64,000 nucleotides of DNA from Phenylobacterium koreense (GCF_040545335.1 NZ_JBEPLU010000003.1:429482-493481), one strand, 5' to 3'; shown: positions 1 through 8,793, counted from the stretch's first letter. Numbers and translations are program-made. The notes: generated from the sequence alone by a model not told the origin.

Positions 1-1
1 C

Positions 2-2545
2 AACGGCGACCTCGTCATCGCCGCCGTCAACGACGCGCCGGTGGTCTCGGTCCCAGGCGGCGCCATCACCGTGACCGAGGACGTTCCCACCGCCCTGACC
101 GGGATCAGCTTCAGCGACGCCGACGCCGGCTCAGCCTCGATGACCGCCACCTTCAGCGCCCCGACCGGCCTGCTGTCGGCGATCTCCGGCCTCGGCGTGG
201 TCGTGGGCGGGACGGCCGAAGCCCTGACGCTCACCGGCTCGGCCGGCAACATCAACAGCTTCATCGCCTCCAGCAATCTGACCTACACCACCGCCGCGAA
301 CGCGACCGCCGATGTCGTCCTCACCGTCAACATCAACGATGGCGGCGGCGCGGGCAGCGGCGGAGCCCTGTCGGACTCGAATACGGTGACGCTCCAAGTC
401 AGCGCGGTGAACGACGCCCCGACCATCCAGGCGCCGCCGTCGCTCACCCTGTCGCCCGGTTCCGGCCAGACCATCACCGGCATCCACTTTTCCGACGTCG
501 ACGTCGGCGACGGCGAGATGCTGGCCCAGTTCAGCTTCGACTCCGGATCGACGTTGGCTTCCCTCCAGGGCGACGGCGGAACTCCGGTGTCCGTCAGCAT
601 CGACACCAGCCTGGGCATGCTGTTCCTCGCCGGCACGCTGACCGAGATCAACGATTTCATCGCCGGCGGCCATCTGCACCTCGACACCCCGATCGGGACC
701 GACGCCGACCTGACGCTCAACGTCTCCATCCACGACACCGGGTTCAGCGGCTCCGGCGGCCCGCTGGGCGCTACGACGGCGCTGCCGATCCACGTCGGGA
801 CGCCCAACGCCCCGCACGCCGGCGGCGTCACCATCGACGGCGACCTCGAACAGGGCGCGACGCTCACCGCCCTGCACACCCTCACCGATCCCGACGGCAT
901 GGGCGTGGTCAGCTACCAGTGGCAGGCGGACGGCGAGGATATCGACGGCGCCACCGACGTGGATTTCGTCCTCACCCAGGACGAGGTCGGCAAGGCCGTC
1001 ACCGTGATCGCCAGCTTCCAGGACGGGCTAGGCGCCATCGAAACCGCGGTCTCGCCCGCGACCGGCCCGATCACCAACGTCAATGACGAGCCGACCGGCG
1101 GCGTGGCCATCTCGGGCGCGGCCCAACTCGGCCGCCTGCTGACCGCCGACACCTCGCACCTGGCCGATCTCGACGGCCTGGGCCTGTTCACCTACGAGTG
1201 GTACGCCGACGACGACGTCGTCGGAACGGGCGCGACCCTGGCTCTCGGCTCCGAAATGCTGGGCAAGTCCATCACGCTCACGGTGCGCTATCAGGACGAC
1301 TTCGGCGCGAACGAGGAGGTGAGCTCCGATCCGGTGACCGTCACCGCCGCGCCCTCCCCGCCGTCGGAGCCGCCGCGAACCGTCGAGACCGTCGTCATCG
1401 GCGGCCGCACCATCACCTTCGAGACCTTCATCGGCCCCGACGGGCTCGAGCACCGGTCCATCGACCTTCCGCCCAACGGCAGTTCGGCGCAGGCGCCGAT
1501 CCAGATTCCCCTGTTCGACAATCCAGACGCCCTGGTGCTGACCCTCCCGTCGGGCCTGGGCCTCCTGGCCAGCGGCCTGACCGCGCCGGCCAGCCTGCCC
1601 AGTCTCGGCGGCCTGATCTCCCAGGCCAATCCGGAGCTCCCGGACGATGTCATCCAGGGCCTTATCGGCCGGCTTGGCCAGAGCGCGGGCTTCTTTACGG
1701 ACGTGCTCCTTCCGTCCGGCCCGTTCCAACCCGTCGCTCCGGTTCTGTTCAACGGCGATCCCAGCTCCCTGCTGGCGATGACGCTGCATGGGATCGGCGG
1801 GGTCACTGACGGGTTCGACGGCGCCGACCTGCCCAATTTCGAGCTGAACTATCTCGACTTCGTCGCGCTCGTCGGTTCGGCCCGGCTCACCGGCGGCCTC
1901 GGCCAGAACTTCGTCGTCGCCGACGCCGCCAGGCAGTACATCGTCCTGGGCGAGGGCGACGACGAGCTGCATGGCGGCGGCGGGGCCGACACAATCGGCT
2001 CGGCCGGCGGGAACGACGGCCTCTTCGGGGACGACGGCGAAGACACGGTCTTCGGAGGCGAAGGGGACGATCAGGCGTTCGGCGGCCAGGGCGGCGACAC
2101 CGTCCAGGGCAATGTCGGGGCCGACCTCGTCCACGGAAACCAGGGGAACGACCTGCTCTATGGCGGCCAGGGCGACGACATCGTCCGCGGCGGCCAGGGG
2201 AACGACATGGCCTTCGGCGACCTCGGAAACGACCTCGTCTTCGGCGATCTCGGAAACGACACCCTCCACGGCGGCGAGGGCGCCGACACCCTCTCGGGCG
2301 GCCAGGGTGACGACATACTGTCCGGCGGCGCGGGCGCCGACGTCTTCCGGCTGGCGGCGGGTGAAGGCCTTGACCGGGTGACCGACTTCACCGCCGCCGA
2401 CCACGTGGTCCTTGCCCAGGGCGTCGCCTTCACCCTGCGCCAGGAAGGCGCCGACACCGTCATCGACCTCGGCGACGAGGGCCGCATGACCCTCACCGGC
2501 GTCCAGCTCGGCCTTCTCCCCGAAGGCTGGCTCACCGTCGCCTGA
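2..2545 (+). CDS. RTX / cadherin-like repeat secreted protein, 3' part
   Basis: The reading frame is open to the left edge (it reads NGDLVIAAVNDAPV before the first Met), so the gene starts upstream of the window. From about 2 to 800 there are cadherin-like repeats marked by AVNDAP-type linkers. From about 810 to 1370 there are two Ig-like repeats with the pattern YQW...DG...VGK, followed by a proline-rich linker. From about 1945 to 2345 there is a run of roughly a dozen glycine-aspartate nonapeptide repeats (GGxGxDxxxG), the calcium-binding RTX signature. The last 70 residues lack Cys and are the expected place for a type I secretion signal. By family knowledge such proteins leave the cell through an HlyB/HlyD/TolC-type channel and act as adhesins or surface proteins. 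No transporter gene is adjacent on the visible side. Function beyond this cannot be read. Confidence 0.85.
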   Translation, partial: NGDLVIAAVNDAPVVSVPGGAITVTEDVPTALTGISFSDADAGSASMTATFSAPTGLLSAISGLGVVVGGTAEALTLTGSAGNINSFIASSNLTYTTAANATADVVLTVNINDGGGAGSGGALSDSNTVTLQVSAVNDAPTIQAPPSLTLSPGSGQTITGIHFSDVDVGDGEMLAQFSFDSGSTLASLQGDGGTPVSVSIDTSLGMLFLAGTLTEINDFIAGGHLHLDTPIGTDADLTLNVSIHDTGFSGSGGPLGATTALPIHVGTPNAPHAGGVTIDGDLEQGATLTALHTLTDPDGMGVVSYQWQADGEDIDGATDVDFVLTQDEVGKAVTVIASFQDGLGAIETAVSPATGPITNVNDEPTGGVAISGAAQLGRLLTADTSHLADLDGLGLFTYEWYADDDVVGTGATLALGSEMLGKSITLTVRYQDDFGANEEVSSDPVTVTAAPSPPSEPPRTVETVVIGGRTITFETFIGPDGLEHRSIDLPPNGSSAQAPIQIPLFDNPDALVLTLPSGLGLLASGLTAPASLPSLGGLISQANPELPDDVIQGLIGRLGQSAGFFTDVLLPSGPFQPVAPVLFNGDPSSLLAMTLHGIGGVTDGFDGADLPNFELNYLDFVALVGSARLTGGLGQNFVVADAARQYIVLGEGDDELHGGGGADTIGSAGGNDGLFGDDGEDTVFGGEGDDQAFGGQGGDTVQGNVGADLVHGNQGNDLLYGGQGDDIVRGGQGNDMAFGDLGNDLVFGDLGNDTLHGGEGADTLSGGQGDDILSGGAGADVFRLAAGEGLDRVTDFTAADHVVLAQGVAFTLRQEGADTVIDLGDEGRMTLTGVQLGLLPEGWLTVA

Positions 2546-2562
2546 CCGAACCGCGCAGAAAT

Positions 2563-2620
2563 CCTCCCCCTTTGGGGGAGGCGCCGCGAAGGTGAGACCG
2601 CGAAGGCGGTCTCATCCCTC
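2563..2620. repeat. Intergenic palindromic repeat element, copy 1
   Basis: Two adjoining hairpins: CCTCCCCC-ttt-GGGGGAGG followed by GTGAGACCGC-gaa-GGCGGTCTCA. The second hairpin recurs with variation near 5.92, 13.07 and 14.40 kb. It lies between the stop of the RTX gene and the convergent GNAT gene, so it may also end transcription. Confidence 0.6.
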
Positions 2621-2627
2621 ACATTCG

Positions 2628-3107
2628 TCACTCCGCCAGCGCGGCCAAGGGCCCATCCGTCAGTCTACGGACAGTCCATCCGCTCTGCGCGCTCGCCCCC
2701 AGCGAATCGTAGAACGCGATCGACGGCGCGTTCCAGTCCAGCACCGACCATTCCAGCCGCGCCAGCCCCTCCTCCCGGCACCGCTGCGCCAGCCGCCGCA
2801 GCAGCGCCTTGCCCGCGCCCAGGCCGCGAGCCTCTGGAACCACGAACAGGTCCTCCAGATAGATTCCGTGCCGCCCACGGAAGGTCGAGAAATTGTAGAA
2901 CCACAGGGCGAAGCCCACCGGCCGCCCATCCGCCTCGGCGATGTCGCAGAAGGCCCGCGGAGCCTCGCCGAACAGCGCCTGCGCCACGTCCGCCTCGGTG
3001 GCGTCCACCTCGTCCAGCAGCTTCTCGTACTCGGCCAGCGCCCGGATGAAGCCATAGATGACCGGCGCGTCCGCCGGCGTGGCGGAACGGATCTCGACGC
3101 GCGCCAT
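2628..3107 (-). CDS. GNAT family N-acetyltransferase
   Basis: A 159-residue protein of normal length for a single GNAT domain. The acetyl-CoA binding motif A is visible around residues 80-105 (EDLFVVPEARGLGAGKALLRRL), with the usual V-x-x-x-x-R-G-x-G-x-G/A pattern, and the motif-B region LEWSVLDWNAPSIAFYDSLGA follows, typical of diamine/spermidine-type acetyltransferases. The ATG at 3107 is preceded by AGGAG at 5 bases. It is convergent with the RTX gene and separated from the SDR gene upstream by a repeat-rich gap. The substrate (amine or amino-acid-like) is inferred from family only. Confidence 0.85.
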   Translation of the reverse strand: MARVEIRSATPADAPVIYGFIRALAEYEKLLDEVDATEADVAQALFGEAPRAFCDIAEADGRPVGFALWFYNFSTFRGRHGIYLEDLFVVPEARGLGAGKALLRRLAQRCREEGLARLEWSVLDWNAPSIAFYDSLGASAQSGWTVRRLTDGPLAALAE

Positions 3108-3196
3108 GAAGTCTCCTCAACACAAAAACGCCCCCTCAGTCCAATGGGGGGAGCATCCGAAGCCAGGCCGGGGGCCCCGCCACAAGGCGGCCTTGC

Positions 3197-4054
3197 CTAC
3201 CCCACCACCACTCCGGGCGGCGGCTTGCTGCTCTCGGGCACGAAGAAGTCCGGCATCAGCCGGGCGGTCGGATCGACCCGGTACTTGTCGAAGTCCCGCA
3301 CGCCCTCCTCGTAGAGGAAGCTGTCGTCGATCAGGAAGTTGCCGGTGAACTCGCGGCTCGGCTTTACGAAGATCGCGTGGGCGGCGTCGGCCATGATCTC
3401 CGGAGTCCGGCACTGCTTCATGCCTTCCTCGCCGGCCAGGGCGAACTGGATCGCCGCCGTGGCGATCCCAGTGCGCGGCCACAGGGCGTTGAAGGCTACC
3501 CCGTCCTTCCGGAACTCCGCAGCCATGCCCAGCACGCACATGCTCATGCCGTACTTGGCCATGCTGTAGGCTACATGCCCCTCGAACCAGCGCGGGTTCA
3601 TGTCCAGGGGCGGCGACAGCATCAGCACGTGCGGATTGGCCGCCTTGAGGAGGTACGGCAGGCAGGCCTTGGAGGTCAGGTAGGTCCCGCGCGCGTTCAC
3701 CTGGTTCATCAGGTCGTAGCGCTTCATCTCGGTCGCCAGGGTGCCGGTGAGCTGAATCGCCGAGGCGTTGTTCACGCAGATGTCGATGCCGCCGAACTTG
3801 GCCGCCGTCTGCTCCACCGCCTCGTAGACGCTGGCCTCGTCGCGCACGTCCACCACCAGCGGCAGGGCCTTGCCGCCGGCCTTCTCGATCTCCGCCGCGG
3901 CGGTGTAGATCGTGCCCGGCAGGTGTTTGTGCGGCTCGGCGGTCTTGGCGGCGATGGCGATGTTCGCCCCGTCCTTGGCCGCCCGCAGCGCGATGGCCAG
4001 GCCGATGCCCCGGCTCGCGCCGGTGACGAACAGGGTCTTGCCTTGCAGGCTCAT
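3197..4054 (-). CDS. SDR family NAD(P)-dependent oxidoreductase, HSDL2-like
   Basis: 285 residues, classical short-chain dehydrogenase: cofactor motif TGASRGIG at residues 11-18, NNAS near residue 90, and a catalytic S...YSMAK region (Tyr around 162). The C-terminal segment ending in PPPGVVVG and the long stretch after the active site match hydroxysteroid dehydrogenase-like protein 2 (HSDL2) types, which are linked to fatty-acid metabolism. It overlaps the next upstream gene by four bases (ATGA), so translation is probably coupled. With the SDR and enoyl-CoA hydratase upstream it forms a three-gene lipid/acyl-CoA operon. Substrate unknown. Confidence 0.85.
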   Translation of the reverse strand: MSLQGKTLFVTGASRGIGLAIALRAAKDGANIAIAAKTAEPHKHLPGTIYTAAAEIEKAGGKALPLVVDVRDEASVYEAVEQTAAKFGGIDICVNNASAIQLTGTLATEMKRYDLMNQVNARGTYLTSKACLPYLLKAANPHVLMLSPPLDMNPRWFEGHVAYSMAKYGMSMCVLGMAAEFRKDGVAFNALWPRTGIATAAIQFALAGEEGMKQCRTPEIMADAAHAIFVKPSREFTGNFLIDDSFLYEEGVRDFDKYRVDPTARLMPDFFVPESSKPPPGVVVG

Positions 4055-5010
4055 AGGCTAACTCCGGTGATCTCTTCGGACAGCATCCACAGGCGGTCGG
4101 CCGCCTCGGGATCGACGGCGTAAGGCATGACGCCCTTCATCGGGTTGGCCTGCGACCACATCGGCGCCTGGGCGCAATCTTCCAGATAGAGCCCGCCGAT
4201 GCCTTCCAGCTCCTCGCCGACCGCGGCCCAGACGCTGGTCGAGGCGCCCTGCTCGGGCGTCTTGAAGCCCTCGCGGACATTGCCCTCGTCGTCGATCCAG
4301 CCCATCGCCTTCATCTCGTCTTCGGAGAGGTAGCGCTGCAGCGGGGTCATGATGCCGCCCGGCATGACTGCATTGGCCGTCACCCCGTGCTCTTCGAACC
4401 GGTCGTTGTAGCCCACGGCGAACAGGGCGTTGGCGGTCTTCGACTGGCCATAGGCCTCCCACTTGTCGTAGGGCCGCGAGAGATAGTTCGGGTCGTCCCA
4501 GTGGATGTCGCTGCGCCGGTGGCCGATGGACGACAGCACCACCACCCGCGCCGTGCGGTCCTCCTCGGCGGCGTTCAGCATCGCCCGGGTCAGCCCCACG
4601 GTCAGCACGAAGTGGCCGAAGTGGTTGGTGCCGATCTGCAGCTCCAGGTCCTCTGCGGTCCGCAGCAGTGGGGTCGCCATCACCCCGGCGTTGTTGATCA
4701 GGATGTCCAGCGGCGCGTCGCCCCAGGCGTCCACGAACGAGCCTACCGACGACAGGCTCGCCAGGTCCAGGGTTCCGGCGACCACCCGGTCGGCGCCGAT
4801 GCTCTCGTTGATCTCCACCGCCGCCTTCTCGCCGGCCGAGCGGTCGCGCACCGCCAGCATCACGTCGGCCCCGGCGCCCGCCAGGGCCCGGGCGGTCTCC
4901 AGCCCGATGCCGCTCGCCCCGCCGGTGACGATGACGTTGCGCCCCGAAAGGTCGTGGTCGGCCACCACCAGGCGGGCCGGGGTGAAGGCGCCGAAGCGCG
5001 AACGGATCAT
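4051..5010 (-). CDS. SDR family oxidoreductase, retinol-dehydrogenase/WW-oxidoreductase type
   Basis: 319 residues. TGGASGIGLETARAL at about residues 31-45 is the Rossmann cofactor motif, NNAGVM and the catalytic SS...YGQSK follow. The N-terminal extension (FGAFTPARLVVADHDLSGRN) is typical of the RDH/WWOX-like SDR group. A second, related protein (about 305 residues, same N-terminal layout) is found at 37.2-38.1 kb in the accessory part. It starts five bases after the enoyl-CoA hydratase stop and overlaps the following SDR by four bases, so the three genes are one transcription unit. Reaction: NAD(P)-dependent oxidation or reduction of an alcohol/ketone, substrate unknown. Confidence 0.85.
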   Translation of the reverse strand: MIRSRFGAFTPARLVVADHDLSGRNVIVTGGASGIGLETARALAGAGADVMLAVRDRSAGEKAAVEINESIGADRVVAGTLDLASLSSVGSFVDAWGDAPLDILINNAGVMATPLLRTAEDLELQIGTNHFGHFVLTVGLTRAMLNAAEEDRTARVVVLSSIGHRRSDIHWDDPNYLSRPYDKWEAYGQSKTANALFAVGYNDRFEEHGVTANAVMPGGIMTPLQRYLSEDEMKAMGWIDDEGNVREGFKTPEQGASTSVWAAVGEELEGIGGLYLEDCAQAPMWSQANPMKGVMPYAVDPEAADRLWMLSEEITGVSL

Positions 5011-5014
5011 GGTC

Positions 5015-5794
5015 TCAGGAAACCTTGCTGAAGTCGGGGGCGCGCTTCTCGGCGAAGGCGGCGAAGGCCTCCTTGGCCTCGGCGGACTTGAGTTGCGCGC
5101 CGAAATGCACGCCCTCCTCGTCCATGCGCGCCGACAGCGCCGCCTCGTCGCGCATCAGCGCCTTGGTGATGGTCACCGCGGCCGGCGGGCGCGCCGCCAC
5201 GGCGTCCGCCGCCGCGCGGGCCCTGGCGCGAAGCTGGTCCAGCGGAACCACCTCGTTGGCGATGCCCCACTCCACCGCCTTCCTGGCGTCCACCGCTTCG
5301 CCCAGCACGAACATGGCGAAGGCCCGCGCGTGGCCGATCCGGCTCGGCAGCGTGATGCTGGAGGCCGCCTCCGGCACCAGGGCCAGGTTCACGAACGGCG
5401 TGGTCAGCAGCGCGTTCTCGGCCACATAGACTAGGTCGCAGTGCAGCAGCATAGTGGTCCCCACGCCCACCGCCCGGCCGTTGACCGCCGCGATCAGCGG
5501 CGTCTTGGCCCGCGCCAGCGCCGCCAGCAGCGGATTGCCGCCCCGCCGCGCCTCCCCCGCCGCCCGGTCGCCGGCGTTCACCGCCGCGAAGTCGGACAGG
5601 TCGTTGCCGGCCGTGAACATGTCGCCATTGCCCTGGATCAGGATGCAGCGCACGTCCTTGTCGAACTCGGCCTGATCGATGGCGTCGCCCAGCGCCTGGT
5701 ACATCTCCCGGGTCAGGGCGTTCTTCTTCTCCGGCCGGTTCATGGTCAGCGTCAGCACGCCCCCGGCCTTCTCGATCAGAATATGTTCGGACAT
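5015..5794 (-). CDS. Enoyl-CoA hydratase/isomerase family protein
   Basis: 259 residues, the full length of a crotonase-fold monomer. Visible are the N-terminal LTMNRPEKKNALT motif, the first oxyanion segment GNDLSDF near residue 65 and the second oxyanion/active-site segment around residues 100-120 (AAVNGRAVGVGTTMLLHCD). One of the usual catalytic Glu positions is not obvious in the later loop, so it may be an isomerase rather than a hydratase. It is the first gene of the three-gene minus-strand operon with two SDRs, which supports a role in beta-oxidation-like processing of acyl-CoA esters in the cytoplasm. Confidence 0.85.
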   Translation of the reverse strand: MSEHILIEKAGGVLTLTMNRPEKKNALTREMYQALGDAIDQAEFDKDVRCILIQGNGDMFTAGNDLSDFAAVNAGDRAAGEARRGGNPLLAALARAKTPLIAAVNGRAVGVGTTMLLHCDLVYVAENALLTTPFVNLALVPEAASSITLPSRIGHARAFAMFVLGEAVDARKAVEWGIANEVVPLDQLRARARAAADAVAARPPAAVTITKALMRDEAALSARMDEEGVHFGAQLKSAEAKEAFAAFAEKRAPDFSKVS

Positions 5795-5876
5795 GAAGAT
5801 GCGCTCCGGCTGGACAACTTACGCCGTATGCTAGCGCGCGCCGTCGCGAATGAAATCCACAATCCAGCGCCAAGAT

Positions 5877-5941
5877 CCTCCCTCGCCGGGGAGGTGGATC
5901 GAAGGGAGACGGAGGAGCCGCCGTAAGGCGGTCCCACCTAT
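5877..5941. repeat. Intergenic palindromic repeat element, copy 2
   Basis: CCTCC-ctcgccg-GGGAGG hairpin remnant followed about 40 bases later by GCCGCC-gtaa-GGCGG, the same two-part layout as the element near 2.57 kb. It lies in the gap between the MBL hydrolase and the enoyl-CoA hydratase. Confidence 0.5.
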
Positions 5942-5950
5942 CTGCGAGCC

Positions 5951-7015
5951 TCACACCGCCCGATACCAGGCCACCCCCGCCTCATCCTCCTCGCGCACCG
6001 CCATCCCGCGGGCGATCAGGCAGTTGAGGTGCGCCAGGCTCTCGCCGGTCGCCAGGCCCAGCACGTTGTGGTCGATCTTGCGGCGGAACAGCACCGGGAA
6101 CACGTCCACCACCCGCCTGGGCTCGGCGATCAGCCGGTGCAGCCGCGCCAGGCCCCGCTCGTGCCCGCCGATCAGGTGATCCACCCGCGCGTGCAGCCCA
6201 TGGAACGGGTCGTTGTGAGCCGGCAGCACCAGCACGTCGTCGCGCACCCGCGCCTTGATCCGCGCCAGCGAGCTCAGCCACTCGCTCAAGGGGTCGCCCT
6301 CCGGCTCGGTGGGGAACACCGAGACGTTAGAGGAGATCTTCGGCAGCACCTGGTCGCCCGAGATGAACAGCTTCAGGTCCGGTTGCCACAGGCACACGTG
6401 CTCGGGCGAATGGCCCGCCCCGATCACCACCTCCCAGGGCCGGCCGCCGATCTCGACGATCTCGCCGTCGCTCACCCGCCGGAACGAGTCCGGCAGGGCG
6501 TGCAGCCCCTTGCCGAAGCCGCCGAACCGGACCCGGTAGTTCTCCAGCGCCTCCTCGTCCCAGCCGGCGGCGCGATAGAAGGTCAGCGCGTCCTCCGGCG
6601 CCTCGCGTCCGGTGTCGGCCGCCAGCGAGCGGCACATCAGGAACTCCAGCCGGCTGATCCAGAGCTGGCAGCCGTACTTGCGGGTCAGCCATCCGGACAT
6701 GCCGATATGGTCCGGATGCATGTGCGTCACGAAGACGCGGCTGGCCGGCCGCGCGCCCAGCGGACCGGCGAAGACCGTGCGCCAGGCCTGCTGCGTGTCT
6801 GGCCCGCCCATGCCGGTGTCGACGATGGCCCAGCCGCCGTCTTCCTCGATCGCCCACACGTTGATGAAGGCCAGCGAGCCGCCCAGCGGCATGCGCATCC
6901 ACCTTACGCCAGCAGCGATCTCGACGCTCTCGCCGACCGCCGGCCCCCGCTCGAAGGGGTAGTTGAGCTTTGGCCGCGGCGACTGAACCTCGATATCTTG
7001 AAAACCGTCGCGCAA
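5951..7015 (-). CDS. MBL-fold metallo-hydrolase
   Basis: The metallo-beta-lactamase zinc motif THMHPDHIG is clear, preceded by the AIVDTGMGG strand motif and followed by GHSPEH and a later HND, giving the usual set of zinc ligands. The fold is complete, with a C-terminal extra domain (HLIGGHERGLARLHRLI...) common in hydrolases annotated as glyoxalase-II-like or lactamase-B-2-like. The frame stays open to 7120 (GTG, no ribosome-binding site); I chose the TTG at 7015 because GAGGGAG lies six bases before it and the protein looks real only from there. It diverges from the cysteine-repeat gene. Substrate unknown. Confidence 0.75.
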   Translation of the reverse strand: MRDGFQDIEVQSPRPKLNYPFERGPAVGESVEIAAGVRWMRMPLGGSLAFINVWAIEEDGGWAIVDTGMGGPDTQQAWRTVFAGPLGARPASRVFVTHMHPDHIGMSGWLTRKYGCQLWISRLEFLMCRSLAADTGREAPEDALTFYRAAGWDEEALENYRVRFGGFGKGLHALPDSFRRVSDGEIVEIGGRPWEVVIGAGHSPEHVCLWQPDLKLFISGDQVLPKISSNVSVFPTEPEGDPLSEWLSSLARIKARVRDDVLVLPAHNDPFHGLHARVDHLIGGHERGLARLHRLIAEPRRVVDVFPVLFRRKIDHNVLGLATGESLAHLNCLIARGMAVREEDEAGVAWYRAV

Positions 7016-7173
7016 CGGCCGCTCCCTCTTGTTGTTTGCCCCATTGTCCGGCGCCCCGCCCTCGGGGGCAATGCAACCTGAGCCCTCATTCAGCCATCGT
7101 TCACGCTGATCTTGACCCACTGACGCGGTGAAGGCTTATGTCCGCCGTCAAGGGAACCCAGGAGTATCTTCAT

Positions 7174-8496
7174 ATGAAGCCATTCATCACGGGGCTGGCC
7201 GCCACCTTGGCCGTGCTGGCCTTGGCGCCGGCGGCCGTCTCGGCGTCCAAGAAGCCGGCCGAGGTCTCGGAAAAGGCGCGCACCCAGGGAATGGCCGAGG
7301 CTCCGGCCCTCGCCAAGGCCGCTGGCGTGGCCTGCAACGTCACTGACGCCCGCTTCGTCGGCAAGGTCGCCGACAAGAAGGCCAAGACCAACACCAACTT
7401 CTACGAGATCGACTGCGACCAGGGCGTCGGCTTCGTCCTCTCGGCTGTCGAAGGCGGCGCCACGACAACCTTTAGCTGCATCGAGGCGAACACCCCGCAG
7501 CCGGACGGCAAGGAATCCAGCCTGAAGTGCGAACTGCCGGGCAACGCCGATCCGAAGGCCGACCTGGCCCCGATCCTCGCCGCCGCCAAGGTCCAGTGCA
7601 CCCCCGAAGCCGTTCGCGGCATCGGCCAGAGCGCCACCGCCGCCTATCTCGAAGTGGCCTGCCAGGGCTCTTCGCAGGGCTATGTGGTGAAGACCAGCTC
7701 TCCGATGGACCCGGCCAAGCCGGTCGAGGCGACCGACTGCCTGCTCTATGACGGCGGCCAGTCGAACATCTCCTGCACCCTGCGGACCAAGGAAGATCGC
7801 CTGGCGGTGATCGACACCTACATCACCGCCGCCAACAAGGGCTGCACGCCCAAGGACAAGCGCTACATCGGCATGTCGCAGTCCGGCTCGGCCTTCTTCG
7901 AAGCCGCCTGCACCGACGGCAAGGGCTACCTGCTGCGCGTCGACAACGGCAAGTTCGCCGAAGCCTACGACTGCGCCAAGGCGCAGGGCGTGATGGGCGG
8001 CTGCACCCTGACCGACACCACCCAGGCGGTGACCGAGCAGAACGGCCTCTACACCAGGCTCGCCAAGGCGGCTGGTTTCAACTGCGACGTCTCGAAGTAC
8101 GCTCCGTTCCCGGCCGCGGCCGGCAAGGACGTCGTCGAGATGGCCTGCTCGAACCGCCCGGACGGCGCCGTCGGCGTCTTCGGCGGCCCGAACGACAAGC
8201 CGATGGTCTATGACTGCGCCCGCGCCCCGATCGCCGGCTACCGCTGCTCCTTCACCAAGCTGGACGCCAAGAGCTACGGCCTGGTGACCGCCGACCTGAA
8301 GAAGCTCGGCAAGGCCGCCTGCGACGTCTCCAACGCCCGCGTGATCGGCAAGACCGCCAAGGGCACCACCTACATGGAAGTCGCCTGCGCGGACGGCCTG
8401 AAGGGCTACATCATCGAGTACCAGACGGACCTGACCCCCGTCGCGACCACCGGCTGCGCCTTCTCGAAGGACTGCAAGCTGCCGGGCAACGTCTAG
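7174..8496 (+). CDS. Secreted five-fold cysteine-repeat protein of unknown function
   Basis: 440 residues. A Sec signal peptide (MKPFITG...APAAVSA, cleavage near 24) is followed by five tandem units of 79-88 residues. Each unit holds four cysteines at equivalent places: a first Cys after a helix ending in KAAG/TAANKG, a second in the motif E-[VAMI]-[AD]-C, a third in a [YT]DC-like turn and a fourth in xC-[TSEK]-[LF]. The first Cys of each unit are at residues 54, 142, 224, 304 and 383; total 20. Units also share [YVF]-I-G and G-Y/F-x-[VLI]. An even cysteine number in an exported protein suggests disulfide-linked domains (inference). ATG chosen because GGAG is nine bases upstream; an upstream ATG at 7138 would bury the signal peptide. 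Ends at a tandem terminator. I know no named family for it. Confidence 0.85.
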   Translation: MKPFITGLAATLAVLALAPAAVSASKKPAEVSEKARTQGMAEAPALAKAAGVACNVTDARFVGKVADKKAKTNTNFYEIDCDQGVGFVLSAVEGGATTTFSCIEANTPQPDGKESSLKCELPGNADPKADLAPILAAAKVQCTPEAVRGIGQSATAAYLEVACQGSSQGYVVKTSSPMDPAKPVEATDCLLYDGGQSNISCTLRTKEDRLAVIDTYITAANKGCTPKDKRYIGMSQSGSAFFEAACTDGKGYLLRVDNGKFAEAYDCAKAQGVMGGCTLTDTTQAVTEQNGLYTRLAKAAGFNCDVSKYAPFPAAAGKDVVEMACSNRPDGAVGVFGGPNDKPMVYDCARAPIAGYRCSFTKLDAKSYGLVTADLKKLGKAACDVSNARVIGKTAKGTTYMEVACADGLKGYIIEYQTDLTPVATTGCAFSKDCKLPGNV

Positions 8497-8518
8497 GCCC
8501 GGCTCCGAAGCCAAAGCG

Positions 8519-8550
8519 AAAAGGCCCGGAGGAAACTCCGGGCCTTTTCT
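8519..8550 (+). terminator. Rho-independent terminator, first of a tandem pair
   Basis: Perfect 13-base stem AAAAGGCCCGGAG / CTCCGGGCCTTTT with a GAAA tetraloop, 20 bases after the stop of the cysteine-repeat gene. Runs of A and T on both sides make it work in either direction. Confidence 0.9.
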
Positions 8551-8565
8551 TGTGTCGTCGAATCG

Positions 8566-8597
8566 AAAAGGCCCGCGGATCGCTCCGCGGGCCTTTC
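8566..8597. terminator. Rho-independent terminator, second of the tandem pair
   Basis: AAAAGGCCCGCGGA / TCCGCGGGCCTTT stem with a short TCGC loop, 15 bases after the first. It lies 22 bases beyond the stop of the minus-strand small gene, so it probably serves that gene while the first serves the plus-strand gene. Confidence 0.85.
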
Positions 8598-8619
8598 TCG
8601 TCAGGCGCCTGAGATGGCC

Positions 8620-8745
8620 TTAGGCGGCCGAGGGAAGGTGGGCATGGCCATGGAACACGCGGGCCAGCAGCTTCTGCACGAAGCTGTAGACGATGCGTTG
8701 GAGCTCCAGGTGACCCTCGACGGTCCCGAAATCGACAAACAGCAT
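8620..8745 (-). CDS. Small protein (41 aa) downstream of the copper-storage gene
   Basis: The frame reads MLFVDFGTVEGHLEL..., 41 codons, ending HAHLPSAA then TAA. The ATG has a strong GGAGG six bases upstream, the stop is followed 22 bases later by a perfect terminator hairpin, and it begins 48 bases after the stop of the Csp-like gene on the same strand. The middle part (LQRIVYSFVQKLLARVF) can form an amphipathic helix, and it is followed by a His-rich HGHAH stretch that could bind metal. These are visible facts plus inference; I do not recognise a family. A metal-related or membrane-associated role next to the copper protein is only a suggestion. Confidence 0.6.
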   Translation of the reverse strand: MLFVDFGTVEGHLELQRIVYSFVQKLLARVFHGHAHLPSAA

Positions 8746-8793
8746 GATCGCCTCCAATTGCTGATGCGAACTTATGCTGCGACGCACAATAAA

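Noticed and set aside
1028..2404. Long minus-strand frame within the RTX gene
   Set aside because: Antisense shadow of the GC-rich repeat gene; no start signal and no domain.
7090..8514. 474-codon minus-strand frame across the cysteine-repeat gene
   Set aside because: Pure valine/glycine/alanine shadow of the real plus-strand gene, which has a signal peptide and ribosome-binding site.
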